Assembly: GCA_002749535.1 (NCBI GenBank)
Contig: MZZL01000398.1
Coordinates: 124,001 to 188,000, forward strand
Source: Apophysomyces variabilis
Lineage: Eukaryota; Mucoromycota; Mucoromycetes; Mucorales; Mucoraceae
Direction of reading: 5' to 3'
DNA: 64,000 nt
The position numbers were made by a program, and so were the translations under genes. Below, piece after piece: positions 24,297 through 34,762 of the stretch. The notes below the pieces were generated by a model. It saw only the letters and a list, made by a program, of their open reading frames with translations, was not told where the DNA came from and ran no database searches. Each line of letters begins with the position of its first letter. Within the stretch, counting starts at the first letter, position 1.

Positions 24297-25893
24297 ATGG
24301 CTGCCGAATACAAGCAAAAACTTTACGAAATTCAGCGGAGAGGAGAAAATCGGGCCTGCTTTGATTGCGGAGCACCTAACCCTCAATGGGCAAGTGTTTC
24401 TTATGGCATCTTTATCTGTCTAGACTGTTCGGGAACCCATCGTTCGTTTGGCGTCCATATCAGGTACCCTTAGTGATGATATTCGGAAAGCGCTTTAAGC
24501 AAGGTTATCAGTTTTGTTCGTTCGATTAGTATGGACAAATGGTTTGACGACCAGCTGAAAAAGATGGATGTAAGCAGCCTTCTATTTTACGGAGAAAGTA
24601 GAATGGCTGATCTGACCTCTGAAACAATTAGATTGGTGGCAATGAGAAGGCAAAGGCCTTTTTCGAGTCCCAGCCAGATTACTCGCCCAATATGAGTATG
24701 CAACAGAAGTATAATAGTCATTTTGCCTCGCTATACCGTGAAAAGGTGAAGAAAATGGCGTCATCGTTATTGAATAAGATCAACTAAAAAAGAAAGCTAA
24801 AATTAGCTGGCAGCCGAGGCAGAAGGTCGCACTTGGACTCCTTCACCCAATGCCGCTTCCTCTACTAAGCGTCTAGCATCGACAACAACAACAGCATCGA
24901 CACGTTCGCTCAACAATCTTGGAACACAGCGCAGCGGCTCATCGTCGACGCTACACTCGGGAATGGGTAGATCGTCGCCTTCCGGAAATGGCTCTACAAA
25001 CGGTTTCGGTAGCGACAGCCTTTCTTCAGCAGGCGGCATTAACAGCGATAAGGCTCGAAACGAAGCATATTTCAGTCGACTCGGTAGCGAAAACGAAAAA
25101 CGTCCCGAGTAAGCTTGAGATGGAAAAAAAAGTAACGATTCTGACATTGTTATCAGCTATTTGCCACCTAGTCAAGGAGGAAAATACACTGGGTTTGGTA
25201 ATCCGGCATGTAAGCAGATAATTTTGATGGAAGGCCCTAGTAACTAAATGATAATGTTGGACTAGTTGACTATAAGAAAGACACTTCCAGTACGCCGGAT
25301 TTGAATGATTTAATAAACGACCCGATGCAGGCGCTTAGCAAGGGCTGGTCCTTACTTTCCAGTGGGATGGAGGAATTGGGTAAGGCCGCCGCAGAAGGTG
25401 CCCGCTTGGCAGCGCAAGGTGCAGGTCATCTGGGACGATACGCCAGCGAAAACTATGTTCAGCCGGCTGCGAGCCATATAAACGATCCGAATTTCAGGAA
25501 TAACGTAAGTAGTTATGTCAGTTCGTTTACGCAAAAGGTAGGGAATATGAAGGGATGGGTTTATGGGCACGGCAAAAGCTAATTAACTCGAATTAGACCC
25601 AAAGCTTCTACAATAATTTGGACATGAACAATCCTCTTTCTCTTCGAACATCTTCCATGTCCAGTTCAAACCATATTTATGACCAAGATCACAACGATGG
25701 CGACTTTTTCAACAATACCATCTCCTCTTTGCAAAAGGAGAATAGTCCTGCCGGTTCCAGAAGTGCATCTCCTGGTTTGAATGGCTACGGCTCTGCTGCC
25801 TCATCCAATACCACCAGAGCAAGAAAATCGCTTCGAGACAGCAAAAAGCAGTCGGGCAAAAATGATTCGGATGATGAGTGGGGTTCATGGTAG
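24297..25893 (+). CDS. ArfGAP1/Gcs1-type Arf GTPase-activating protein
   Basis: ATG 24297 ([16 protein letters not shown]) to TAG 25891-25893, in several exons with short introns. The N-terminal ArfGAP zinc finger is complete, C-x2-C-x16-C-x2-[11 protein letters not shown] and [17 protein letters not shown], and the Arg just after the last Cys pair is the arginine finger. The following exon has [12 protein letters not shown] and a [10 protein letters not shown] helix. The C-terminal part is Ser/Thr/Gly-rich with an amphipathic stretch ([18 protein letters not shown]) resembling the ALPS lipid-packing motifs of ArfGAP1, and it ends in an acidic DDEWGSW. The protein stimulates GTP hydrolysis on Arf1 at the Golgi during COPI traffic. 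ALPS identification is inference from residue pattern. Confidence 0.93.
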
Positions 25894-26863
25894 ACTGAAA
25901 AGGACACCTAACTAACTAGATCCAAAAATTTATCTATTTCGTATTTTTTCTTACAATAACTCATACGCATTCAAAACGAGATAATAAGGAAATGATTCTG
26001 AGTTTTGCGTTAAAGCCACAGAGCTATCAAGGGCATATTGAGCACATAGATTATGGGACACTTGCTTGCACTTCTTCCAAAAATAAGCGCAAAAGTGCCT
26101 TGCGAACCTTGGTCTACCGGTATGCTCTTTGATAAATCATAGCTGCGATTTTAGTTAGCTTAATCGCTTTTATTTCCTTGCGAGATTGCTCCTATCACCT
26201 TATACAAGGTAATCAATAATAGTACTATTTTCTCATAAAACACAGATATAATAGATTGAATAATGCTAGGTCTAGTTTTAGCTTCATATGATATCCATTT
26301 CTATAGTTTCGGAATAATTTGACTTAACAAAATTTACTACGTTTGATTCCAACTGCTTAATCCGGGAAGGCATATGGTAGTTGCCACAAAAAGTTTGACG
26401 ACTTAGCAGTTGCACAACACCCTGTAACTCTATATCCCTTGTTAGCATGCTGAATTATTCGACATTTGCGACATGGTGCTTCTACATAACAATATACATA
26501 GAAAATGGGAGCAGCTTTAAGCAGATATTTAATCTATGCTCTGTTTGATGATAGTAAAATCTCCGTCGACCATATTAGGGTTTCAGAACAAAGCAATGGT
26601 GACACAACTGGGGCAGTACCTGTTGCATACTTGGTACCTAACTCTACTGATTTGTTCCTGCAACTACAATCATAGGATTGAGTGCTGAACTGCTTACTAA
26701 GTAATCCAAAATCAGAAACTTGACATTATTGTCTAACTAGGAATCCAGTTTCACCCACATCAAAGGTGATAAATTGCGGTAAGAATTTTTGTTGCATTGA
26801 TTTGTTTACTCAGCCAAGACGCGACTGTTCGCCCCTCTCAAGTCGTTTCCTGTCGCTTTCAAT
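25894..26863. other. Intergenic stretch, no supported gene
   Basis: About 0.97 kb of AT-rich sequence between the ArfGAP and RNase III-like genes. I see no coding frame, RNA gene or repeat in it. Confidence 0.5.
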
Positions 26864-27921
26864 ATGAATCAATCGGCCGATATCAACCAGATTGCAGCGC
26901 TTAGATCATATGTTCTAGCCATGTTTACACATGTAGCTGGTACAGATGGAAGACCCCTCGACATGTCAAGGATCGTGGATGAATACGTTCAGCTATTCCT
27001 GCCTGACATTTACGATGTCCGAGTCGACAAACGCAAGGTTAGATCTAACAATGTCTTATACAAGAGTTCCTGACATTGTATTCAATAGCATATCGCATTT
27101 CTTGGTGAAAACACATTGCATTACACTCTCGCAGCATACTTGATAATTCGATTCCCAGACGTCTCCGAAGATATAATGGTGAACATGAAGAATGCAATCA
27201 CCAATGATGAGATTGCCCGGTTGATAGGAGCACAGCTATGCGTGACAGACCACTTAGTAGGCATGACAGATATGGACGCGATAGAGAAAGTTGTCTATAG
27301 TATTATTGGGTACAATAGTTTCGACAAGGTTCTTTGAGAGAGGCACGCTTATTGTTATATGATAGACTGACGTGTGTCCACTTTGGCAGTCAAGTTGTCA
27401 ACTCCTTTCTATCACCCATACTCGATGAAACCTGCGCTACACCTCTCAGAAAACTGCCACGAAAAATCCAAGCAGAGTTAGGCTTGCGAGCGAAAAATAA
27501 CCAAGGACCAGTATACCAATTCAATCAAATGTTGGCCGATGCAAATGGTGGTCAAACTGTGCAATATGCAAATGTTTCACCAGATGCAAGACTGCAAGTA
27601 GCTTGGAGCGCAAGAGTGATATACCAACTGGCATCGGGAGCACCATACTTTGAACACACTCGTATAGCTGTTAGCAAAAAAGCGGCAAGAGAAATAGCAA
27701 TCAGAGATATTCTGCAGTATTACGAGAATAACCCTGGAGACTATCATATGCATCAAGTTGTTCCGGAACACCAGATCTCACACCAACCGACAGTACTACG
27801 AATAGAAGTTTCAGATACGTTGAATGATCAGCAACAAACGCAACAGAGAACGAGTATGGTAGAGGATGTGGATTTAGAAAATCTATTATTAGGGCGTTTT
27901 TCAGAAATGAAAACAGAATGA
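26864..27921 (+). CDS. RNase III-like protein with degenerate catalytic site plus dsRNA-binding domain
   Basis: Three exons, 26864-27037, 27089-27309 and 27390-27921, with GT-AG introns that keep the frame, give 308 residues. The fold follows bacterial RNase III: HIAFLGENTLHYTLAAYLI aligns with the signature ERLEFLGDSVL, then LIIRFPDVSE and NDEIARLIGAQLCV, and a second motif region VVYSIIG. A dsRBD-like domain follows (about residues 165-250) ending in the typical KKAAREIAIRDIL helix. The four catalytic acids are not conserved: Ala61 replaces the first Glu, Glu65 replaces Asp, and Lys125 and Tyr128 stand where Asp and Glu are expected. No Dicer helicase or PAZ part is present. Two readings fit: a mitochondrial ribosomal protein mL44 relative, or an atypical mucoralean RNase III such as R3B2 of the non-canonical RNAi pathway. 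The lack of an obvious presequence weakens the first. Confidence 0.72.
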
Positions 27922-28454
27922 ATTTCTATAGAGGATATTAAAGCGCATAAAGTCTTCAATATGGAGTAAAATCAGATTCTTGTTCTCGCAAGGACAGGCA
28001 TTGCAGAGTTATATCGGGAATAATAGCAAGAAAACCAAAAAAAAAGCTGGTATAAGTTACATATGTGCAAAGGATCAGTTTGCCACGGAAGTCTTAAACA
28101 TGGAAATGATTTAAAGAAAAATAGCGGATGCATAGATACTCTTTGCCTGAGAATTACCAGTAGATACCACTGTTGAACTTGGCAACGCAATGTCAAGCAT
28201 GTTGCTTGTACCGGCTACATTTAAAGATTAGATTTATGTACCGTTTTAAGAATAACTCTAGATATTTGCTTCTTATAGCAATAGGACCACACTTTTTTGC
28301 TGGTACCGATGATGACAATGCAAGGTATGGCGACGGGTGCAGTGCCTATTGGAACCAATAGGATGTCCGCTCCATTCACGTTTCCAGTGCGGGGAGTGAA
28401 TGGCGTTTGCTGAACCTTTGTCAGTTCCTTTGAACGATCTGCCCCAAACAGAGG
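27922..28454. other. Intergenic stretch, no supported gene
   Basis: About 530 bp between two plus-strand genes. Short opposed open frames at 28173-28538 overlap the start of the next gene and carry no domain. Confidence 0.5.
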
Positions 28455-29948
28455 ATGCTGAAAGCAAAAGCTTTGTTTGACTGCAATGCAGACAACGATG
28501 GTGAGATTTCGTTCAAAGAAGGGGACATTCTCGTGCAAGTGAAGAAATCAGCAGAAGACGGCTGGTACGAAGGACGCGTGGAAGGCACCACCAATCATGG
28601 TTTGTTCCCCTACAATTACGTTGAACTGATACACACGACCGATTTCCCTGTCAAGAGTGCACCACCAATACATGATGCTTTTGAAGCAGCCATCACGAAA
28701 TCCTCACCTAAATTCACTAAATCCAGACCACCAGCAGTGGGACCAAAACCGATTCAATTCAGCACCCAAACACCATTCAAATCAACGAGCCCAACGGAAG
28801 AAGTCAAGCTGACGCGGCTTTTCCCGACACTTCAATCGACCGACGCACGAACAGCACCACCTAACGCAGCTCTTCTGCCAACAGCCACCAAACCCAAACT
28901 GGAGGATGTGGAAGAGGACGAAGGATATCAGCTGGTCAAACCTTCACAGATACGCCAACAGAATATCGATAGTTCGAATCGCGGTACAGCTCAGAAACAG
29001 CCACGACGAGAACTATCGCTTCCGCAACTGACTGGTCATCCTGCGCCACGTTTACCCACAAGACCTGCATTAAGGGCAGGCCACCGGTCAAAGCCAGCAA
29101 CACCGACAAAACCAGCAGAAATAAAGGAAGATGAGAAGGACAATAGTAATAAGGAGTCTGACGTATCTGCGCGACCTATGCCACCTGCTTTGAAGCCTAA
29201 ACCAACAACACCAGTCCTTCCACCACGACCAAACAAGATGAGGAGCGTATCTAATCCACCTCTGCCTCGGTCAGCAAAGCCGCTTTTCTTTGCATCCGAA
29301 AACAATAACAACAACAACAATGTCAATAACGATAATGATAACGATAATAAATCCGCTACCTTGGGTTCTTCATCTCAAATGAAAAATGTACTGCCAGCGA
29401 CAATAACCAGGCCGGCGGAGGATGAAAATATAAAACCATCTTCCCTGCGAGCTCGCGCCATGTCGACAACAGCAGCGCCGGCGGGCCTGGCATATAAGCA
29501 AGATGAATTTATCAAGTTGAGCTTGATTCATGGTAGTAAACCGGGCAAAGTACCATCCCCTTCATCCTCCTCTCCATCCTCCTCCTCACCCTCGTCTCGG
29601 CCAACACCACCTAGCCTTCCGCATCGAGCACGTGAACCTATGCATCTACCGAACCAAAAAAAGCCTGCCCCTCGGCCACCGCCGTCAAGGCAACCTAAGA
29701 TAGACGTCGCCGCTAAGATGCGTTACGAAGACTTATTCGAGGCAATTCATGATGACGGTTTCGTCGATGGAAGCACTACAAGGATCGTTTGGTGTAGAAG
29801 TCGGCTACCTGACGATATTTTAGCACGCGTCTGGCGAGAATGCGACCCCAAAAAACAAGGCTTATTGGATAAACAAGCTTTTGTTTTAGGTATGAGTAGG
29901 ATAGACGAATTATTGCAAAATTCGCTACAAACCGTGATAAAGAAATAG
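28455..29948 (+). CDS. SH3 and EH domain adaptor protein
   Basis: Single open frame of 497 residues from ATG 28455. Residues about 1-58 form an SH3 domain (KALFDCNADNDGEISFKEGD, then DGWYEGRVEG and GLFPYNYVEL, with the ALFDC, W and PxNYV positions in place). The middle 350 residues are Pro/Ser/Lys-rich and disordered, with PxxP and polyproline stretches and an Asn/Asp run near 29303-29350. The C-terminus (about residues 418-490) is an EH domain: YEDLFEAIHDDGFVDG, then LPDDILARVWRECDPKKQG and FVLGMSRID. The Trp that binds NPF peptides is kept, but the calcium loop is degenerate. SH3 plus EH suggests an endocytic or actin-patch adaptor, as with Pan1, Ede1 or intersectin-type proteins. I do not recognise a specific orthologue. 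Confidence 0.85.
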   Translation: MLKAKALFDCNADNDGEISFKEGDILVQVKKSAEDGWYEGRVEGTTNHGLFPYNYVELIHTTDFPVKSAPPIHDAFEAAITKSSPKFTKSRPPAVGPKPIQFSTQTPFKSTSPTEEVKLTRLFPTLQSTDARTAPPNAALLPTATKPKLEDVEEDEGYQLVKPSQIRQQNIDSSNRGTAQKQPRRELSLPQLTGHPAPRLPTRPALRAGHRSKPATPTKPAEIKEDEKDNSNKESDVSARPMPPALKPKPTTPVLPPRPNKMRSVSNPPLPRSAKPLFFASENNNNNNNVNNDNDNDNKSATLGSSSQMKNVLPATITRPAEDENIKPSSLRARAMSTTAAPAGLAYKQDEFIKLSLIHGSKPGKVPSPSSSSPSSSSPSSRPTPPSLPHRAREPMHLPNQKKPAPRPPPSRQPKIDVAAKMRYEDLFEAIHDDGFVDGSTTRIVWCRSRLPDDILARVWRECDPKKQGLLDKQAFVLGMSRIDELLQNSLQTVIKK

Positions 29949-30727
29949 CAAATCTCGCCTACTGTCCTTTTCTGCTGTGCCCATTTAGCGCAGCAAAAAT
30001 CGAAAGATTCATGCAGTCTCCTTACAATTATACACTGTCGCTTATTGAGTTTCTGTGGTTGTCATAGTTATTTTGACTTTATTGACGAAACTCAGAACGC
30101 TAAAGTTAGATGACCTTTAGTAAAACACAGCCTCTCAATCATTTATTTGCGTCCATTTCATTATATTCCGCGCTGATGCATAGGATAGATTCGCGCTCTT
30201 GAATATCTATTTTGCTTCAGTATAGATAATGACCTATGCGTTGGGTTGAAGATGCGTAATGGCTGCAAGCTGTCCTCTTTGGCTTCAGTTCGGAAATGCT
30301 GCCTTCCTTCCATCTATCATCCCTGTACACAAAAAGGCGATACTGTCGTTTATCACATCAATATATTTACTGTATTATGCATCTTTGATTCATGGAAAGT
30401 TCAATGAACAGTATCTCCTCATGGCGCATACGCGTGTAGATGCCTCTGCATCATACATGATCAGTTCCATCCCATCAAACGATTTTACGAGCATCCATAT
30501 ATTTCTTCCCAGCGTGAAAGTGGTTCTCCTTTTTTTTCTCCAAGAGGCAAGACCACATTTCAACATAGCGCAAAGCAATATTCAATAAAGAGCAACAGGT
30601 AGTAAAAAGACTCCATTATCATGGACCATTAGTCCTCTACAAGCAAAGGTTGAATACCAGATTCAAATGGTGTATAAAATATTGAATAATCTATGGATCG
30701 ATCTGCCCGATCCTGTACATTAATATT
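29949..30727. other. Convergent intergenic region, no supported gene
   Basis: About 0.78 kb between convergent genes. A 109-codon frame at 30259-30588 (+) and an antisense one share the region; neither has a recognisable domain, so neither is called. Confidence 0.5.
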
Positions 30728-32588
30728 CTAATGGAATGAGTTTTTACGTGTCTTGACTTGAATATACAATTGAATAGGCCGCCGTAACGCCCGACTAATT
30801 TGAGTTCGTGCGTTTTCCACAACTCGGTTGATAACCATGCCGTTGGCACCAATGACAATCTTTAGCTGACTTTCTCTTTCTACATAAATGTTTTGATCGA
30901 TACGAAGCGTACCATTCTCTAACTCTGTCCACCCGACATTTTCCTATCCACCCATTCAGTAAATTAAGCAAAACAAACCAAACCTGTCTTCAGCTTACCT
31001 GTTTTAACATGTAAGGGATATACTGATGCAACCTCTTGAAGAATTCGACACGAATCAATTCCTCGACTCTTTTAAGAGGTGGCATCTCACACGTTTGCTC
31101 CGCGGGATAGATCCAAGGCTTCGGTTGGCAGTAGTTGAAAAGTGTAGACTATCAGATCTCACCATGAGTTGCTACTGTAAACTGCGCTGCTCATTCCTTT
31201 GTGTCGGAAAGCACAACAATTACCTTGGTTTCATCCATATTTACATCGTTGATGGCGGATACGTATAACACGTTTTTAATGAAAGGGTAAGAGGACTGAT
31301 ACCTCAGCACCACATCCTGCAGTTTTGTATAATCATGGTCCAGCAAATCCATCTATTGCCAGATGCCTGTGAATATGCCCAAATCAATCACTTTCAAATA
31401 CCAACCTTATTAAAAATCAAAGTTGCAGGGGTCTCCATGTCTTTAAGACGGGAGAGTAGAAAGTCTTCGGTTGTCCTAGAGCTTGGAGTCAATGCCCATG
31501 GACCATCGACAACAATGGCAACTGGTCAACACATGAGTAATCAAGCTGTAAAACAAGTAGCGGTACATACTATGGTCAGCTTCATCCAGAGTTCGCCAGG
31601 CCGCAGTTGCCAACGTACGATTCATTTTTGCGTGCCTATTATCGGGTATTACACCAGGTGTGTCCAAAAATACCTGCAAAATACCAACACCATCCGTTTA
31701 ACTTAGTCCTTCCCTGTGCGCTGTTCGACTTACCACCTGATTGTTACCCTGTGATAGAACAGCAAGTACTCTCTCACGAGTAGTATGCGCTTTAGATGAC
31801 ACTACAGATACCTAAACAACCGATACAAGTATATTAGACCCTCATGTACTGCTAATCATGCATCTTGCCTACCTCTTCTCCAACAAGACTATTGACAAGC
31901 GTAGATTTCCCCGCGTTGGCAGCACCGATAACTGCTACTTTCAATAGATGCGGATTCTCTGGTTGAATAACTTTTGTAGAGACCTTGATTAATCTTTCGG
32001 TGAGACCTATACTCGTCACAAGATAATCGACCGTCAATGACTACTCGTTTGAGAGATAGCCTTCTGTGGCTTACTTGCTGGTCGCATCGCTTTAGGTCGA
32101 TTCTGAAGCATTTCCTGCACAGCTTTATCGTTCAGAGTCTCTGTCAAATCCCCAATATCTTTCATTCTTTGTCTTGTTTTTTTTTCTTCAGATTCTGCTT
32201 CTGCAGGCGGTTTCAGCTGCAACTGTCGGTATATACGCATTTCCGATTCGTCCTCTGGTAATGATAGGTCTCTTTTTTTATTCTGGCGATACTCTGCGGG
32301 AAAGTAATCGGTAACAGAGGGAATGGGATCAGGTATGCTGTCTACAGTTTGTGAAGCAAGACCAGCTACATGCCATTTGTCACGGTTTGTCTGGCCAGGA
32401 TTCACTGTTGATAATGCGTGCGTCCTTCGCGGCGGCAACTTGCTATCCGATCTAGGTCTAATAAGATCCGCCGGGATTCCAGACTTTCTGATCTCCGGAG
32501 GCTTTGTTCTAAGCGGTGGAAGTTTGGTACCTTCTTTCGGCGAGATCAGATCGAGGGGAACGCCTGCACGTTGCTTTGCACGCTGCAT
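30728..32588 (-). CDS. Era-like GTPase (mitochondrial ERAL1 type)
   Basis: From ATG 32588 (MQRAKQRAGVPLDLISPKEG) to TAG 30728-30730, in about seven exons. A basic, Pro-rich N-terminal extension of about 170 residues precedes the GTPase domain. G1 is GAANAGKSTLVN, G3 is FLDTPGV and G4 is NKVD (about 31410). The C-terminal KH-type domain contains QLKIVIGANGMVINRVVENA and ends PIQLYIQVKTRKNSF, matching the GxxG loop and the last strand of Era proteins. Era/ERAL1 binds the 3' end of small-subunit rRNA and helps assemble the ribosomal small subunit; mitochondria in eukaryotes. The visible start is not a strong presequence, so an upstream exon could exist (a GTATGC donor-like site and an ATG lie just upstream). 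Confidence 0.88.
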
Positions 32589-32953
32589 GATCGCATACGA
32601 TCGAGCTCGCGGGCAGAGCAGCCATTCTTATTTGCTCCGTGTTAGCATTACGATCACATTATTCCATTTTGGCTTGTATACCTTTTCGGAAACATGCCGA
32701 GGCACACCGATCCAAATTAGCTAGACGCAGCATGAGTGTATTGAGGGACAAGGACAGCGTTTTGTCGGGGAAAACGAAGGTTTTTGGGACCCTCCAAAAC
32801 AGAATTTTTAAATTCATATCCAATCAAACGGAAGAGAACTTTCACGCAACAATCGAGAGAAATGCGAAGCTCTATAAAAAACAAACATAATGAATATGTT
32901 ATCCGATGCTCTATATAAACACTCTAGCTCTCATTGAACTTTTGGGTGGCTAG

Positions 32954-33241
32954 ATGGTTGAATGGTCAGCTGCCGCTATGACCGTAGACTCAACTACTTG
33001 GTTGCTCAATGACTCGTTGCCTAGCAATTTGATAGTCTGGCACACAGTAAGATATCCAGACAAGTGCTCAAGCGAAACACTCACCATTCGTCTGAGCTGT
33101 TTTGTTCGCATCCCCGTTTTCTTAACTGCGGTGAGCCCTACGTTGAGCTTCTATCGCATCCTTTCCAACGGTACCCAATTGGGTCCTTTTGTCACTGTTA
33201 CCATGATCAACAATAAGACTCAGCAAAAAAATGAACAATAG
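32954..33241 (+). CDS. Possible small unknown protein with TATA box
   Basis: A 95-codon frame from ATG 32954. Its only support is a good TATA box (CTATATAAAC) at about 32911-32920, roughly 40 bp before the ATG, with a pyrimidine-rich stretch between. The product has no recognisable domain. A GTAAGA donor-like site inside it (about 33048) suggests that the real product might be spliced. It lies between the divergent Era gene and the 3' end of the ING gene. Weak call. Confidence 0.25.
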   Translation: MVEWSAAAMTVDSTTWLLNDSLPSNLIVWHTVRYPDKCSSETLTIRLSCFVRIPVFLTAVSPTLSFYRILSNGTQLGPFVTVTMINNKTQQKNEQ

Positions 33242-33341
33242 GATGATCTGTGCGCTCAGTCATCTTCCTTTCTTTAAAATCAAACAAGTTTATCATATTT
33301 ACAAGTATAAAACAGAGACACAGAAACAAAATAACGTGCAA

Positions 33342-34420
33342 TTAGGTCAATGTGATGGATTCCTTTTTCCGTTTCATCTTTTTGTTCATTCCTTCTTTCT
33401 TCTTTTCCGCTAGACAATCGTCACAATACCATGCACCTTTCGGAGGAGCATCCAAACCCACGCACTCCATATGGAACCATTCATATGGGCAATGCTATCG
33501 TAATTCATTCAATCTCTGTAGTCCTCGCTACGGAACCATCGTAATTTGTATTTACCTCTCCATCGCAGGCCACCATTTCTCCGTAGGATACCTGTCGGCA
33601 GAAGCAGTATAATGGCTCGTCTCCGCTCTCATCCACACTTTCTTTCCTTTTGCGTTTACGTTGCTGTCTTTGAGCTCTTATAGCCTCGTAGTATGCCTCA
33701 TCGTCATCCGCCTCATCCTCCTTTCCCTCCTCCTCTTCTTCCTCCTCCTCTTCCTCCTCATAAGATCCTAACAGTTTTCACTACATTAATTAACAAATCA
33801 CGGTCAGATAACCCTACTTTTTCGTCGTGATAAATTGGAACTGGAACGATCCAACGGGTCGAGATCATGACTTAACCGTCGTAAGTGGCGATCGACCTGA
33901 GTCATGCCGTGAGTCTTTTTTTTTTTGCCTAGTTTGGCGTCATGCCACTATTACCAACTGCAGTGCTTCTTCTGCAAGCTGGATTCTCTCAGTTGCTAGA
34001 TCTTCAAGTTTATCGTAATCACGCTGTATCCGCCGTATGATGGCAGGCTCATGACGTAATATCTTTTGTCGTTTGTCAAGTTCTTGATGAAACCACTGTC
34101 GATGGATCTTCGCCAAGTCATGTTGCTGGGCATTTACCCGGTTTTCAAGACCTGGTACAGGTAGAGTATAAACATAATTATATTTGAAGAATAAACATAG
34201 AATATGACGAAATAATGAACAGTTATCTTTTTTCTTGCCTTGGCCTTGTTCATTTAGATTTTGAATTTCTGCCCAATGATATGCTATCTCACTCGGAAGA
34301 TTCTCTAAGCCTGCCGGGGTCATCAATTCAGAAACTTGATAGCATTTATCAGTTGACTCAACTGTGAATATAATCTTGTAAGTAACGTCCGCTATCCTGT
34401 TGGATATCAGCATGATCCAT
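33342..34420 (-). CDS. ING-family PHD finger protein
   Basis: Starts at ATG 34420 and ends at TAA 33342-33344. Splicing of the first intron (about 34361-34312) gives YLQDYIHSLENLPSEIAYHW, the ING N-terminal helix; an alternative ATG at 34413 lacks this match. The N-terminal coiled region continues to about 33960 (DKLEDLATERIQLAEEALQL). A Glu-rich stretch at 33700-33765 and a basic KRKRKE tract follow. The C-terminal PHD finger has CFCRQVSYGEMVAC, EWFHMECVGL and WYCDDC, which together supply the Cys4-His-Cys3 ligands. ING proteins bind histone H3 trimethyl-Lys4 and belong to histone acetyltransferase (NuA4, NuA3) or deacetylase (Rpd3L) complexes. Which complex applies cannot be told from sequence alone. 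Confidence 0.88.
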
Positions 34421-34762
34421 CTTAAGCAAAGAAAGCGGAAGAAGAAAAAGAACACATCTCTATGGTGCTTTCCCTCCGGAGCACAGAAATAGAAAATTGG
34501 ATTTGAAACTCAAATTGCAGCGGAACCATTGATGCTCTTGCAACTATCCTTCTTTTGCTCATAAGTCGGTTTAATCAGCACTATCAAGACGAAAAAACTC
34601 CTCACTCTTATTCCATATGAACTTACCTGACAATACTAAGTCATGGCTTTCATCTGTAATAGAAAAAAGTAATGTGTATAATTATCGTATATTCGTATAT
34701 TGACATACGAGCTTGCAGGAATCCATTAATTGTGTAAAGAGAACTAAAGTAAAGGTATATAT
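34421..34762. other. Short intergenic stretch
   Basis: About 340 bp between two minus-strand genes. It holds the ING promoter and the F-box gene 3' end; nothing else is seen. Confidence 0.5.

Noticed and set aside
30259..30588. 109-codon plus-strand frame in a convergent intergenic region
   Set aside because: No domain, no promoter or splice context, and a competing antisense frame.
32946..33020. tRNA-like start (GGTGGCTAGATGGTTGAATGG)
   Set aside because: The A-box-like string is not followed by a B box or by a foldable acceptor/T arm.
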